A stretch of 64,000 nucleotides of DNA from Croceicoccus mobilis (GCF_001661965.1 NZ_LYWZ01000024.1:1-64000); one strand, 5' to 3'; counted from the stretch's first letter, positions 22,542 through 31,965 are shown. Numbers and translations: made by a program. Notes: generated by a model from the letters alone, not told the origin.

Positions 22542-25015
22542 CAGAAAGCCTGCCCGATCGAGATATAGACGGCAAAGCTGCTTTCGCCCTTTTGCCGGTC
22601 GATCGGCATGGCGACATCAAGGCGCAGCGGGCCGAAGTTCGTGTAATAGCGCCCGCCCACGCCGACGCCGTAGCGAATGTTCGAGAATTGCGGCATCGCA
22701 TCCTCATACACTTGCCCCGCATCGACAAAGGCGACCGCGCCGAAATTGCCAAAGCGATAGCGCGCTTCCACCGCCGCCTCGTTCAGGCTGCGCCCGCCCA
22801 ATGGGCGATAGACGTAGGGGTTGGCATCATTGTCGGGGTCGGTGGCATCGTATTTGGGATTGGGCTCCTCAGATTTTGGCCCCAGTTCCTGATAGCCGAA
22901 GCCGCGCACCGATCCGCCGCCGCCCGAATAGAACCGGCGCGAAGGCGCAAGATCGCTGCGGTCGATCCCCTGGATCGAACCCACCGTGATCCGGCCCGCC
23001 AGCACGAAGGAATCGCCAAAGGGGAAATAGGCCGACCCGTCGATCCGGCTGCGGACATAGGGGGTGAAACCGCCCTGCAGCGAACCTTCCGGTTCGACCA
23101 GCGCGGTCAGGCGAAAACCCTTCGTGGCGTTCAAGAGGCTGTCGGTCCGGTCGAAGCCCACCTGTCCGGTCAGCCCGCCGATGAAGAACGTGCGGTCGAC
23201 CCGTTCCTGAAGCGCGGGGTCCCATGCCTCTTCCACCGTGCCGATCAGCTGCGCGCCATAGGCATAGGTCAGGCGCTTTTGCCAGATCGGCGTGGAATCA
23301 TAGCTCCAGATCGCGGCGAGGCGGCCGGTGAACGCCTCGAACGCGTCGTAATCGGAATGGAGCGCATTGGCCGAAAGCTGGAACGTGCGGTCGCGCCGCC
23401 CGGCGTTTGACCGGCGGAATGTCGCGCCAAGCCCCTGTTCGCTGGTGCCCGCCACCGCGTCGAAGGACAGCGCGCCTTCGGGCGGGAACATGTTGCGGTG
23501 GGTCCAGCTGCCTTTCACGCGCAGCCCCTGTCCGGTGCCATAGCCGGCGCTGCCCGCGATGGTGCGCGCAGGGCCTGCCTCCTGATCGACGACGATTGTC
23601 GCATATTGCGCCTCGCCGATTGCGCCGTCCGGTCCCTCGACAGTGCCTGTGCTTTCGCCGCTCTGCCGGGCGGTGACCGATACGGTGTTGAACAGACCGG
23701 TCGCGACCAAAGCCTTCCTCAGGTCATCGACGTCGTCGCTGTCATACAGCTCGCCGCGTTCAAAGCGGGCAAGCGTCTCGACATGCTCGGCATCGAAGGC
23801 CAGATCGCCCGTCGTCTCGATCCCGCCGAATACCGACCGGGGGCCGGTGTCGATGGGCAGCGTATATGCGCCTTCGCCGGTATATTGGTCGAGCAATATG
23901 TCGCGCTGTCCGATTTCGGCAAAGGGATAGCCGTTCTGCGGCAGGGCCACCGCCAGCTGCGCTTCGGCGCCCTGCACGCGGGCGGCGATGATCGGTTCGC
24001 CGACTTCCAGCGCGAAATTATCGGTCAGCAGGGTTTCGGGCACCACCGGCGGCGCATCCAGGGTGATCTGCGAAAAGGTGAACCGCTGCCCCGGCGCGAC
24101 GTCGAGCACGGCGGTCAGCGTGCCGTCTTCGGGGGCTCCGCCGCCATTGTCGCTGCCGCCTGCGCGGTCGAGCCGTGTCGTGACCTGCGCCTCGTACCAG
24201 CCTTCGGATGCCAGGATGCGCTGGAGGAGGGCGCTATCCTCTGTCAGCCGGGCGGAAACCTGCGCGCTGTTGGCAGCCTTGCGCCCGTCGGTGCGCAGCA
24301 AGGACAGGTCGCGATACATGGCTGCAAGATCGGTGCCGGTTTCCTCATCTGCGGATTCCAGCCCGTTGACCTCGATATCATAGTCGATCTCGACCGTCTC
24401 GTCGTCGCCGGATTCGTCCTCCGCCAGTTCGACAGGCTCGGCATCGAAGGTCGAAAGCGGCGGCAAGGGGGCGGCAAGCTCGGTATCGCGGATGGGCGCG
24501 TCGCCAATTTCCTCGACCGGATCGCCATCGGCCAGCGCCGGATCGCCCAGCGGCGCGGACTGGCCTTCTGTGGCCTGATCAACACTGTCCTGCGCTGTTT
24601 CGGCGCCATCCTGTTCGCGCGCCAGCCGTGCCTCGAATTCCTCGATCGATTCCAGCGGGGCGTCCATGGCCTCGTCCCCGGTGGCGAGGTCGGGGACCGC
24701 GCTTTGGAATTCATCGTCGGTGATGACGGGTTCGATCTCGGGCAGGGCCGCGCCGGGCGGCGGGGAGGGCACGTCGGGTTGATCAGCGGTATCGGTGCCG
24801 GCGGTGTCCCGCGTCTGATCGGCCCCCCCGTCCTGAACAGCCCCATCCTGAGCAAGAGCGGGCGCCGCCCATGAAGCGGTGAGCGCAAGGATGGACCCCG
24901 CGATCAGAAAGCGGCCTGCATTTGTAGATCCGGCACCATTTCCGGCCGCGCCCGTTTGACAAACAAACCAGCCACGATTTGTTTTGATAAGGCGGCATAG
25001 TTTGGAAAGCGGCAA
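22541..25015 (-). CDS. tamA: TamA, Omp85-family outer membrane protein
   Basis: An 824-residue Omp85 protein. A hydrophobic signal segment (LIAGSILALTASWAAPALAQ) is followed by an acidic, proline-rich stretch of about 200 residues not usual for TamA. POTRA-type modules come next (GQRFTFSQITLDAPPVVPET; NGYPFAEIGQRDILLDQYTG). A 16-strand barrel domain contains GGGGSVRGFGYQELGP, the conserved VRGF motif of loop 6, and ends in YISIGQAF. The only reasonable start is TTG 25015, as no ATG or GTG lies in frame before the signal peptide. This start overlaps that of the divergent YihY gene. It is translationally coupled to tamB. Confidence 0.92.
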   Translation of the reverse strand: MPLSKLCRLIKTNRGWFVCQTGAAGNGAGSTNAGRFLIAGSILALTASWAAPALAQDGAVQDGGADQTRDTAGTDTADQPDVPSPPPGAALPEIEPVITDDEFQSAVPDLATGDEAMDAPLESIEEFEARLAREQDGAETAQDSVDQATEGQSAPLGDPALADGDPVEEIGDAPIRDTELAAPLPPLSTFDAEPVELAEDESGDDETVEIDYDIEVNGLESADEETGTDLAAMYRDLSLLRTDGRKAANSAQVSARLTEDSALLQRILASEGWYEAQVTTRLDRAGGSDNGGGAPEDGTLTAVLDVAPGQRFTFSQITLDAPPVVPETLLTDNFALEVGEPIIAARVQGAEAQLAVALPQNGYPFAEIGQRDILLDQYTGEGAYTLPIDTGPRSVFGGIETTGDLAFDAEHVETLARFERGELYDSDDVDDLRKALVATGLFNTVSVTARQSGESTGTVEGPDGAIGEAQYATIVVDQEAGPARTIAGSAGYGTGQGLRVKGSWTHRNMFPPEGALSFDAVAGTSEQGLGATFRRSNAGRRDRTFQLSANALHSDYDAFEAFTGRLAAIWSYDSTPIWQKRLTYAYGAQLIGTVEEAWDPALQERVDRTFFIGGLTGQVGFDRTDSLLNATKGFRLTALVEPEGSLQGGFTPYVRSRIDGSAYFPFGDSFVLAGRITVGSIQGIDRSDLAPSRRFYSGGGGSVRGFGYQELGPKSEEPNPKYDATDPDNDANPYVYRPLGGRSLNEAAVEARYRFGNFGAVAFVDAGQVYEDAMPQFSNIRYGVGVGGRYYTNFGPLRLDVAMPIDRQKGESSFAVYISIGQAF

Positions 25016-26114
25016 AACGAACCCTCATGTCGATATCGGCCCGCGTGTTGCGCCGGACGATCCTGAGAGCCAGCCGGATGAAGAGGCGGCGCAGACGGTT
25101 TCGGCGCCCGGTTCGGACGCCCGTTCACCGCTGCAAATCCCGCGCAAGGCATGGCTCAAGATCCTTAAACGCGTATACACCATGTGGGGTTTCCATAATT
25201 TATCGCTGCTGGGCGCAGGGATGGCATTTTTCACCTTTCTGGCCATCACGCCGCTGCTGGCCGCGACGGTCATGATCTATGGGCTGATCGGCGATGTCTC
25301 CACCGTTCAGCGCCAGATGCGCAGCATCTACGAGGTGCTGCCCGCCGATGCCGCGCGCATCGTGGAAAGCCAGATGATGGCGGCCGTGACGACCAGCAGC
25401 GGGGTGACGGGAATTGCGCTTGTGGTGGCGCTTGTCTTCGCCATTTATGGCGGGATGCGGGCGGCGAACGGGTTTATCGGCGCGCTCAACGTCATCAATG
25501 AAGAGCATGAGAGCCGCAATATCATCCGCCTGACCCTGCGCGTCCTGCTGCTGACGATAGCGGCGATCGGCATCGCGATCACGGGCGTTGTCAGCGGGGG
25601 TGCGTTCGCCTGGCTGCAGCGTCATTCGCAAGAGGTGCTGGGGCCGGGCGCTGCCCATGCTTTCCAGCTGCTGGCGTGGGCAGCGGCGATATTCCTGGGC
25701 AGTTTTGGCTTTGCGATGATGATGCGTTACGGCCCCGATCGCCGCCCGGCCCGATGGCGATGGCTGGCACCGGGCGCGCTTTGCGCCACGCTGATCTGGC
25801 TGGCAATCTCTTTCGGCTTTTCGTTCTATGTCTCGTATATCAGCGATTATAACGCGACCTATGGGTCGCTGTCGGCGATCGTGGTTTTCCTGATGTGGCT
25901 GTTCCTGTCGGCCTATGGCGTGCTCTTCGGCGCATTGCTCAACGCCGAAGTGGAACGGCACACCAGTATCGACAGTACCATTGGCCCCGACCAGCCACGC
26001 GGTCAGCGCGGCGCGGTGCTGGCCGATATTTCCGAAGGCGAGCTGACGATCGAGCAATGGCTGGAACAGACCCAGCGGCGCGCCATCGCACGGCAGATCC
26101 GGCGTCGTGGATGA
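25002..26114 (+). CDS. YihY/BrkB family inner membrane protein
   Basis: About 370 residues with five to six membrane helices. The family signature NLSLLGAGMAFFTFLAITPL opens the first helix, IYGGMRAANGFIGALNVINE follows, and YNATYGSLSAIVVFLMWLFL is near the end. An acidic N-terminal tail and a basic C-terminal tail are cytoplasmic. The frame opens at TTG 24984, but TTG 25002 has AGGCGG eight bases upstream and was chosen. The first bases overlap the divergent tamA start. The exact transport function of this family is not settled. Confidence 0.88.
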   Translation: MESGKTNPHVDIGPRVAPDDPESQPDEEAAQTVSAPGSDARSPLQIPRKAWLKILKRVYTMWGFHNLSLLGAGMAFFTFLAITPLLAATVMIYGLIGDVSTVQRQMRSIYEVLPADAARIVESQMMAAVTTSSGVTGIALVVALVFAIYGGMRAANGFIGALNVINEEHESRNIIRLTLRVLLLTIAAIGIAITGVVSGGAFAWLQRHSQEVLGPGAAHAFQLLAWAAAIFLGSFGFAMMMRYGPDRRPARWRWLAPGALCATLIWLAISFGFSFYVSYISDYNATYGSLSAIVVFLMWLFLSAYGVLFGALLNAEVERHTSIDSTIGPDQPRGQRGAVLADISEGELTIEQWLEQTQRRAIARQIRRRG

Positions 26115-26264
26115 AGAGGCGCGGATAAAGAGGCGCGGATAAGACGGGCGCGGACCTATCTCGCCCCGCTGCCACCAGCAGCGGCGATCAAGGAGATTTT
26201 GAACGATGTGCCGCCTCGCACGTTCGTTCTGCTCTGAACTAGCAAGATATTCCTGAAAGCGAGA

Positions 26265-27800
26265 ATGACGATGTCCGACCTACCCGATCTCGAAAACGGC
26301 ATTCGGGGCAGCGAACTGGCGGCGGGGAAAATGGTGGCCGGTACCTATCGCGGCGAACGCGTCGTGCTGCTGCGCCGCGATGACGGCATCGTGGCGGTGT
26401 CGGGCGAATGCACCCATCTGGGCGCACCGCTGGAAACCGGCGTGGTCGTCGATGGCGAGATCCGCTGCCCGTGGCATCATGCGCGGTTTTCCGCCTCTTC
26501 GGGTGAAGCCGTGGGCGGCCCCGCCATAAAGCCGCTGGGCTGCTTCGACGTGGCCGAAACCGATGCCACGATCCGCGTGACCGGGCGGCGCGGCGCGGCA
26601 CCTGTCCCAGCGGGAGGGGCGGTCAGCGAAAGCATCGTCATCATCGGATCTGGCGGGGCCGGCTATGCGCTGGCGCGCGAACTGGCCAAGGCGGGCGAGG
26701 GCGATCGCGTCACGCTGATCACGCGTGAGGACGAGCAGCCCTATGACCGGACCTATCTGTCGAAACAATATCTGGCAGGAGGGAAGGGGCGGGACGATTG
26801 CTTCCTGCCCCATGGCGAAGACGGCCTTCCCGGCGTGACGGTTCGCACCGCAACGCCAGTCGCATCTATCGACCGCAATGCGCGCACTATCTGCACGGAA
26901 AAAGGCGAGGAGATCGCCTATGATGTGCTGGTCCTTGCTAACGGGGCGCGGCCTGTCATGCCCGATTTTCCGGGAAGCGAGCGTGATAACGTATTCCAGC
27001 TTCGCTCGCTTGCCGATGCGGACAGCCTGATCGCGGCAGCGGAAAAGGCGGGAAGCGCCGTCGTGCTGGGCGCAAGCTTCATCGGGCTGGAAGTCGCCGC
27101 ATCGCTGCGCGAGCGGGGCCTCTCTGTCGATGTCGTCGATCAGTCTGCCGTGCCGCTCGAACCCGTGCTCGGGTCCCAGATCGGCAAATTCGTGCAGGGC
27201 CTGCACGAAGATCATGAGGTTCGTTTCCACCTTGGCCGCCAGATTGCCGGCTTCGACGGCACATCGGTCAGCCTCGATAATGGGGCGCAGATTCCCGCCG
27301 ATTTGCTTGTCGTAGGGGCAGGGGTCGCGCCATGCAGCGATCTGGCAAAACAGGCCGGGTTGGCGCTGGATGCGGATAATGGCGGGGTGACGGTCGATGG
27401 CCGCTTTCGGACCGACGATCCGGCGATCCGGGCCATCGGCGATTTGGCCAGCTATCCCGACCCGCGACTCGGCCAGCAGCTACGCATCGAGCATTGGGTG
27501 CTGGCGCAGCGCCATGGCGAACATCTCGCGTGGCTGCTGCTGGGCCGCAGCGACGCGCCGTTCAGCGAGACGCCGTTTTTCTGGAGCGGCCATTTCGGCA
27601 CGCAGCTGCGCTATGTCGGCCATGCCGCAAAGCCCGATCCGGTGCATGAGGAAGGCAAGGTCGAGGACGGCGAATTCGCCATTTTCTTTGGCAAGCAGGG
27701 CGGCCCTGACGAAGCGCAGGCGCTGGCATCCTGCGGACGCGACCGTCAGACGCTGGAGGTCGAGGCATCGTGGAACAGGTCGGGCGCGTCCTTGGCCTGA
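26265..27800 (+). CDS. Rieske-domain FAD/NAD(P) oxidoreductase (AIFL-type)
   Basis: A 511-residue fusion. Residues 1-105 form a Rieske [2Fe-2S] domain with CTHLG and CPWHHARF as cluster ligands. Residues 123-405 are a two-dinucleotide pyridine-nucleotide reductase with IVIIGSGGAGYALARELAKA for FAD, AVVLGASFIGLEVAASL for NAD(P) and AIGDLASY. The C-terminal 100 residues are a reductase C domain. It resembles ferredoxin reductases of oxygenase systems joined to a Rieske unit, and eukaryotic AIF-like proteins. The electron acceptor is unknown. An in-frame ATG at 26271 is an alternative start. Confidence 0.9.
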   Translation: MTMSDLPDLENGIRGSELAAGKMVAGTYRGERVVLLRRDDGIVAVSGECTHLGAPLETGVVVDGEIRCPWHHARFSASSGEAVGGPAIKPLGCFDVAETDATIRVTGRRGAAPVPAGGAVSESIVIIGSGGAGYALARELAKAGEGDRVTLITREDEQPYDRTYLSKQYLAGGKGRDDCFLPHGEDGLPGVTVRTATPVASIDRNARTICTEKGEEIAYDVLVLANGARPVMPDFPGSERDNVFQLRSLADADSLIAAAEKAGSAVVLGASFIGLEVAASLRERGLSVDVVDQSAVPLEPVLGSQIGKFVQGLHEDHEVRFHLGRQIAGFDGTSVSLDNGAQIPADLLVVGAGVAPCSDLAKQAGLALDADNGGVTVDGRFRTDDPAIRAIGDLASYPDPRLGQQLRIEHWVLAQRHGEHLAWLLLGRSDAPFSETPFFWSGHFGTQLRYVGHAAKPDPVHEEGKVEDGEFAIFFGKQGGPDEAQALASCGRDRQTLEVEASWNRSGASLA

Positions 27801-27933
27801 ACCTGCAGGGCGGAGATAGCCCGGAGCCCGACCGATCGGAACTTTACCTTCGAGACCTGGCGGTCCAGACTTGCCGGCAAAGACAATAATGGTCTGATCC
27901 GACCAAAGTCAGGGGAGCGAATAGCCGGGCGCC

Positions 27934-29532
27934 GTGGATATTTTCGACTATATCATTGCCGGTGGCGGCAGTGCTGGATGCGTGCTGGCCAACCGGCTGT
28001 CGGCTGATCCGCGCAATCGTGTCCTGCTGCTGGAGGCTGGCGGCAAGGACGATTACATCTGGATCCGCGTGCCGGTCGGCTATCTTTACTGCATCGGCAA
28101 TCCGCGCACCGACTGGCTTTACAAGACAGAGGCCGAAGATGGGCTGGGCGGCCGGTCGCTGAAATACCCCCGCGGGCGGGTGCTGGGCGGCTGCTCCTCG
28201 ATCAACGGCATGATCTATATGCGCGGTCAGGCAGCGGATTACGACGGCTGGCGCCAGGCAGGCAATCCGGGATGGGGATGGGAAGATGTCCTCCCCTTTT
28301 TCCGCAAGGCCGAGGACCATTACGCAGGCTCCGACGAATTCCACGGTGCCGGTGGCGAGATCCGGGTGGAAAAGCAGCGCCACCGCTGGGACATTCTGGA
28401 AGCGTTCCAGCGCGCCGCCGCCGAATGGGGGCTGCCGGCGATCGCCGATTTCAATCGCGGCGACAATGAAGGGTCCTCCTTTTTCGATGTGACCCAGCGC
28501 AAGGGGTGGCGCTGGAGCGCGTCGGACGCCTTTCTCAAGCCCGTGCGGAAACGTCCGAACCTGAAAGTGGTCACGGGCGCATTGGTCGACCGCGTGGAAA
28601 TCGTAGACGGGCGCGCGACCGGTCTGGTCTATCGTCTGGGCGAGGAAACCCATGTGGCCCGCGCCCGCGGCGAGGTGGTGCTGGCGGCCGGTGCAATAGG
28701 CTCCCCCGCGATCCTCGAACGATCGGGGATCGGCGACGCGCGGGCGTTAAAGGCGCTTGGGATCGAGCCGCTGCAAGACCTGCCGCAGCTTGGCGGGAAT
28801 TTGCAGGACCATCTGCAATTGCGCTGCACTTTCCGGGTAAGCGGTGTTGCAACGCTTAACGAGCTGGCTTCGACCTTGTTCGGCAAGGGGCTGATCGGTC
28901 TGGAATATCTGCTGCGCCGCACCGGCCCGATGGCGATGGCACCCAGCCAGCTGGGCATGTTCGCCAAAAGCGACGATCGTTACGCCACGGCCAATCTGGA
29001 ATATCACGTCCAGCCCCTCAGCCTCGAGGCGTTTGGCGGCGCTCTCGATCCTTTTCCGGCCTTTACGGCAAGCGTCTGTAACCTGAGGCCCGAAAGCCGT
29101 GGCAGGACATCGATCATCTCGCGCGATCCTGCTGCCGCTCCCAGCATCCGGCCGAACTATCTTGCCACGGAAGAGGACCGCCGCGTGGCCGCGCGCGCCA
29201 TCAGCCTGACCCGCGAGATCGTCGGCCAGCCTGCATTGGCGCGATACCATCCCGAAGAGGTGAGGCCGGGCGCGGAACTCAAAAGTGAAGACGAGCTTCG
29301 CCGCGCTGCCGGAGCGATCGGCACGACCATTTTCCACCCCGTCGGCACGGCGGCGATGGGAGAGGTGGTGGATGCTGAGTTGCGCGTGAAGGGAATGGAA
29401 GGCCTGCGGGTCATCGACGCGTCGGTCATGCCCACGATAATTTCGGGCAACACCAATGCGCCCGTCATGATGATCGCGGAAAAAGGCGCAGAGATGATAT
29501 TGCGATCGACACGGTGCGGGGGCCGGGCTTAG
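27934..29532 (+). CDS. GMC-family FAD oxidoreductase (choline/alcohol dehydrogenase-like)
   Basis: A 532-residue GMC protein starting at GTG. It shows the FAD-binding IIAGGGSAGCVLANRLSADP, the signature GRVLGGCSSINGMIYMRGQ near residue 88, GAIGSPAILERSGIG near 250, and the catalytic region TIFHPVGTAAMG with the active His, followed by NTNAPVMMIAEKGAEMI. Members oxidise choline, aliphatic alcohols or polyethylene glycols. Osmoprotectant synthesis from choline is possible given the betaine-type transporter at 6790-9116, but no betaine aldehyde dehydrogenase lies next to it, so the alcohol substrate is open. Confidence 0.9.
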   Translation: MDIFDYIIAGGGSAGCVLANRLSADPRNRVLLLEAGGKDDYIWIRVPVGYLYCIGNPRTDWLYKTEAEDGLGGRSLKYPRGRVLGGCSSINGMIYMRGQAADYDGWRQAGNPGWGWEDVLPFFRKAEDHYAGSDEFHGAGGEIRVEKQRHRWDILEAFQRAAAEWGLPAIADFNRGDNEGSSFFDVTQRKGWRWSASDAFLKPVRKRPNLKVVTGALVDRVEIVDGRATGLVYRLGEETHVARARGEVVLAAGAIGSPAILERSGIGDARALKALGIEPLQDLPQLGGNLQDHLQLRCTFRVSGVATLNELASTLFGKGLIGLEYLLRRTGPMAMAPSQLGMFAKSDDRYATANLEYHVQPLSLEAFGGALDPFPAFTASVCNLRPESRGRTSIISRDPAAAPSIRPNYLATEEDRRVAARAISLTREIVGQPALARYHPEEVRPGAELKSEDELRRAAGAIGTTIFHPVGTAAMGEVVDAELRVKGMEGLRVIDASVMPTIISGNTNAPVMMIAEKGAEMILRSTRCGGRA

Positions 29533-29669
29533 GCCTGTTGACCTTGCAGCCGTCAGCTAGCAGCACGAGAAATGACCGCGTGCAATTGTTTGAACGCCGA
29601 TCACGCCCGGCATATTTTCCACCAGATCCAAAACACTTCAGGTCGAACCCGACAGCCAAGCCCAGCGCG

Positions 29670-29762
29670 GAGGCGGTCGTCAAAGACATCAAGCGGCGTA
29701 CCCGGCGGCATTTCTCGGCAAAGGACAAGATCCGTATTGTTCTGGAGGAGCTGTGCGGTTGA
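29670..29762 (+). pseudogene. Remnant of an IS3-family OrfA transposase
   Basis: The frame reads EAVVKDIKRRTRRHFSAKDK and IRIVLEELCG before a stop. This is the N-terminal end of IS3-family OrfA proteins. One base further on, the +1 frame continues with LIAEL, as in the usual IAELC, and then ends. OrfB and the inverted ends are gone. The remnant marks the left edge of the mobile region. The interval 29763-29994 holds no recognisable gene. Confidence 0.75.
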
Positions 29763-29994
29763 TTGCCGAGCTCACAAACTGGCCGACATAGGGAAATTTA
29801 AGCGTCCACCTTTGCGGAAATTTCCGCGCCCATTTACCCGTGCTCACTCGATCCACAAACGGGGCAGGGCGCATCAGGTATCACGGTGGCACGCAAGTGC
29901 GCCGCACCGGAATCGCCTGTCAGCGAGAATCGGTCCGCCGTGTTGCAGGACCTAGAACCCACGCCTAATCTCACGCTCACCGGACAGCGCGAGA

Positions 29995-30477
29995 TTACGA
30001 GAGGAGCGCTAAGATCGTTCCAGCATTTGCCAGGACTGCTCCTCCAGCTGCCGCTGAGAGTACGGCTACCAAAAACCAGCTTCGGTCTTCGGGGAGCGGT
30101 GCTGCTGTCGTTAATCGACGCCAAAAGCTATGTTCATCATCGATCTTGGCCATGGTTTGAGCTGCGGTCGCCAAGACCTGCTCAGTGTAGCGTGCGGAAG
30201 CTTCCAGCTTCTCGACGCGATTAATGGTTGCTTCCAGTCCTGCTGCTAGAACCGGCAGCAAATCATTCAGCCGTGACATCGATGTTTGCATTTCGCGGGC
30301 TAGGACTGAAATCTGTGCATCCCTGTTGGTAATGACGAGAAAGTGAATATGGATCGCGCATAGGCAGAGATAGGAATCGTCAATGCCGCTATCGACCAAC
30401 CGCGACATCAACTGACGCTCCAAGTTGTTCGGAGACCGGTCAAAAAGGCCCCGCCACAGGATCGAGATATTATCCAC
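29995..30477 (-). CDS. Membrane-anchored coiled-coil protein of the mobilisation operon
   Basis: A 160-residue protein I do not recognise. It begins MDNISILWRGLF at a GTG (30477) with AGGAG seven bases upstream, although the frame is open to 30612. The middle (AREMQTSMSRLNDLLPVLAA, then NRVEKLEASARYTEQVL) is a likely coiled coil, and the C-terminus has a membrane helix (FLVAVLSAAAGGAVLANAG). It overlaps the ParA/StbB-like gene by eight bases. The layout (ATPase followed by a membrane coiled-coil protein next to a relaxase) resembles mobilisation accessory proteins of the MobB type; this is inference. Confidence 0.6.
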   Translation of the reverse strand: MDNISILWRGLFDRSPNNLERQLMSRLVDSGIDDSYLCLCAIHIHFLVITNRDAQISVLAREMQTSMSRLNDLLPVLAAGLEATINRVEKLEASARYTEQVLATAAQTMAKIDDEHSFWRRLTTAAPLPEDRSWFLVAVLSAAAGGAVLANAGTILALLS

Positions 30478-31174
30478 GACAATACTCCTCGATCTGCTGA
30501 CGGAACGCGCGCAACTCGAAATTGAGCATGAGCTTGCTGCCTTGTTGCGTCGAATCTGAGATCGCTTGGGTAAGGGTCGAGTGATCTCGATAGAAGCTTG
30601 ATTTGATATCACCGCCGAGCCGCGGCAATGTGACGAATACTCTCGATTTCCGCATTGCTGACGTCGGCTTGGTGACGACCATCGGGATTGGCAATCCGGC
30701 CCTTGCTAAATGTCCTACGAAGGTTGGGTCGTCTTCGTTTTCGTCCGCCACATATATGATGTGAACGGGGCCTGCGCATGTCGATCCGAGAAGGTGGTAG
30801 AGGTCTTTTACTATTTCCAGACGACCGGGCTCGAGTTCGATTATCGTTAGTTCACTGAATCTGGCAATTCTGCTGTCGAGGATTTCGGCCATCAGATCAT
30901 TTGAATTCTGCACGTGAAACTTTGCGCCTTTGTGCGCACGAAAGGCGTAACCGGTAAGGCCAGAAACCTCGATGAAAGTGCCTTTCTTCTCGGCGTCGGC
31001 GAGGCAGAATATTGTCGAAGCGGCTGTACTGGCACCCACTCCTCCTCTCGACCGACAAATTATGACCGTCGCAGATTGTTGCTGATCCCCAAGTGAGATC
31101 GGGTGCGACAGCGTTACCGCTGTTTCGTCGGCTATGCGTTTCTCGACCGGGTTCATCGGTGTTATCGCGTTCAT
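30470..31174 (-). CDS. ParA/StbB-like P-loop protein with an altered Walker A
   Basis: A 234-residue protein with a deviant P-loop, CRSRGGVGASTAAS, near residue 45. The usual Lys of GGxGK[ST] is Ala, so ATP hydrolysis is doubtful. Other parts fit the fold: FIEVSGLTGYAFRAH follows as the second strand, ELTIIELEPGR sits where Walker B is expected, and HIIYVADENEDD marks a later strand. StbB-type proteins act in segregation and conjugal transfer of plasmids. It is the middle gene of a three-gene operon and overlaps both neighbours. The composition has lower GC than the flanks, a sign of transfer. Confidence 0.6.
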   Translation of the reverse strand: MNAITPMNPVEKRIADETAVTLSHPISLGDQQQSATVIICRSRGGVGASTAASTIFCLADAEKKGTFIEVSGLTGYAFRAHKGAKFHVQNSNDLMAEILDSRIARFSELTIIELEPGRLEIVKDLYHLLGSTCAGPVHIIYVADENEDDPTFVGHLARAGLPIPMVVTKPTSAMRKSRVFVTLPRLGGDIKSSFYRDHSTLTQAISDSTQQGSKLMLNFELRAFRQQIEEYCRG

Positions 31175-31881
31175 CAGAAGAGGTCCTTTTGCGTGTTGTC
31201 TGAATATTCGTTTTGACCACCGATTGGCGGTAGAATCTCTTGGTCGCTCATGCGGTGCGCGGAGTGCCCAGCTTGGTTTCGGGAAGTGAAATCAGCTTCA
31301 GCAGTGGCAGTCTTCCGCGCGCTTTTCGTAGCCGGGTCTGGTCCGCTTGTTACGATTGGGCGATTGCTTTTTCTGGAGCTTCCGTTCGGACGCAGGACAC
31401 GGGGTGCAGCCTCCTCAGAACCAGACTGCTCAAGATCACTCACGAATGATGGGGCAATCAATTTAGGATCTTCGGGAAGGGCTTTAGGCTCGCTGGTTTG
31501 CGAGCGCGGCGCGCTTTCAGACAGATTTTGACCAGAAGCTTCTATCGCCTCGAAGGCTGCCAAATCTTCCGCAGCGAATTCAGCGATGAGACGACATTTC
31601 CAGTCCTCCAACATCGCGATAAAGGCTTGCTCTTCAGCCTTCTGCAATCTGCGGGCGGCTGCTCGCTTGGCAGCCTTAGTTGAGGTCGTGAGAAGGTCCG
31701 GGTGCTTGAGGGCCTGCCTTGCCTGATACGCCTTGCTAGCTGCCTTCTTTGTGTCGCGTGCTTGGCGAGCATTGCCTTCCAGTTCGGAATGGCGTTGACG
31801 CTGCTCAGCTTTTTTAAGCTCGAATTCCGTGACCCGGTCGAGCAGGGATTGGGCGATCTTATCGAGTTTCTGTTTCATCAT
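31174..31881 (-). CDS. Basic coiled-coil protein, first gene of the mobilisation operon
   Basis: A 235-residue, charged protein. Its first 110 residues form a long helix (FELKKAEQRQRHSELEGNAR; KAAKRAAARRLQKAEEQAFI). The rest is Pro/Ser-rich and looks disordered. Such basic coiled-coil proteins often assist relaxases at the origin of transfer, as MobC-like accessory factors do, but sequence alone does not prove it. Its stop overlaps the start of the next gene. The promoter region upstream holds a clear inverted repeat (31966-31998). Confidence 0.55.
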   Translation of the reverse strand: MMKQKLDKIAQSLLDRVTEFELKKAEQRQRHSELEGNARQARDTKKAASKAYQARQALKHPDLLTTSTKAAKRAAARRLQKAEEQAFIAMLEDWKCRLIAEFAAEDLAAFEAIEASGQNLSESAPRSQTSEPKALPEDPKLIAPSFVSDLEQSGSEEAAPRVLRPNGSSRKSNRPIVTSGPDPATKSARKTATAEADFTSRNQAGHSAHRMSDQEILPPIGGQNEYSDNTQKDLF

Positions 31882-31965
31882 ATCCTTGTTGTAGGATGCG
31901 GATCAGAAACTGCCCAATCGCTCCGCAAAACTTTTTTCTGCCGCCACCCAACCTATTCCGAAATT

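Noticed and set aside
19497-22568. A 1023-codon open frame on the plus strand opposite tamB
   Set aside because: It is the complement of a well-supported coding sequence in GC-rich DNA, has no family-like motifs and is Arg/Ala/His-rich, as shadow frames are.
30478-30612. Longer start for the membrane coiled-coil gene of the mobilisation operon
   Set aside because: It would overlap most of the end of the preceding gene in another frame. The GTG at 30477 has a proper ribosome site and suits coupled translation.
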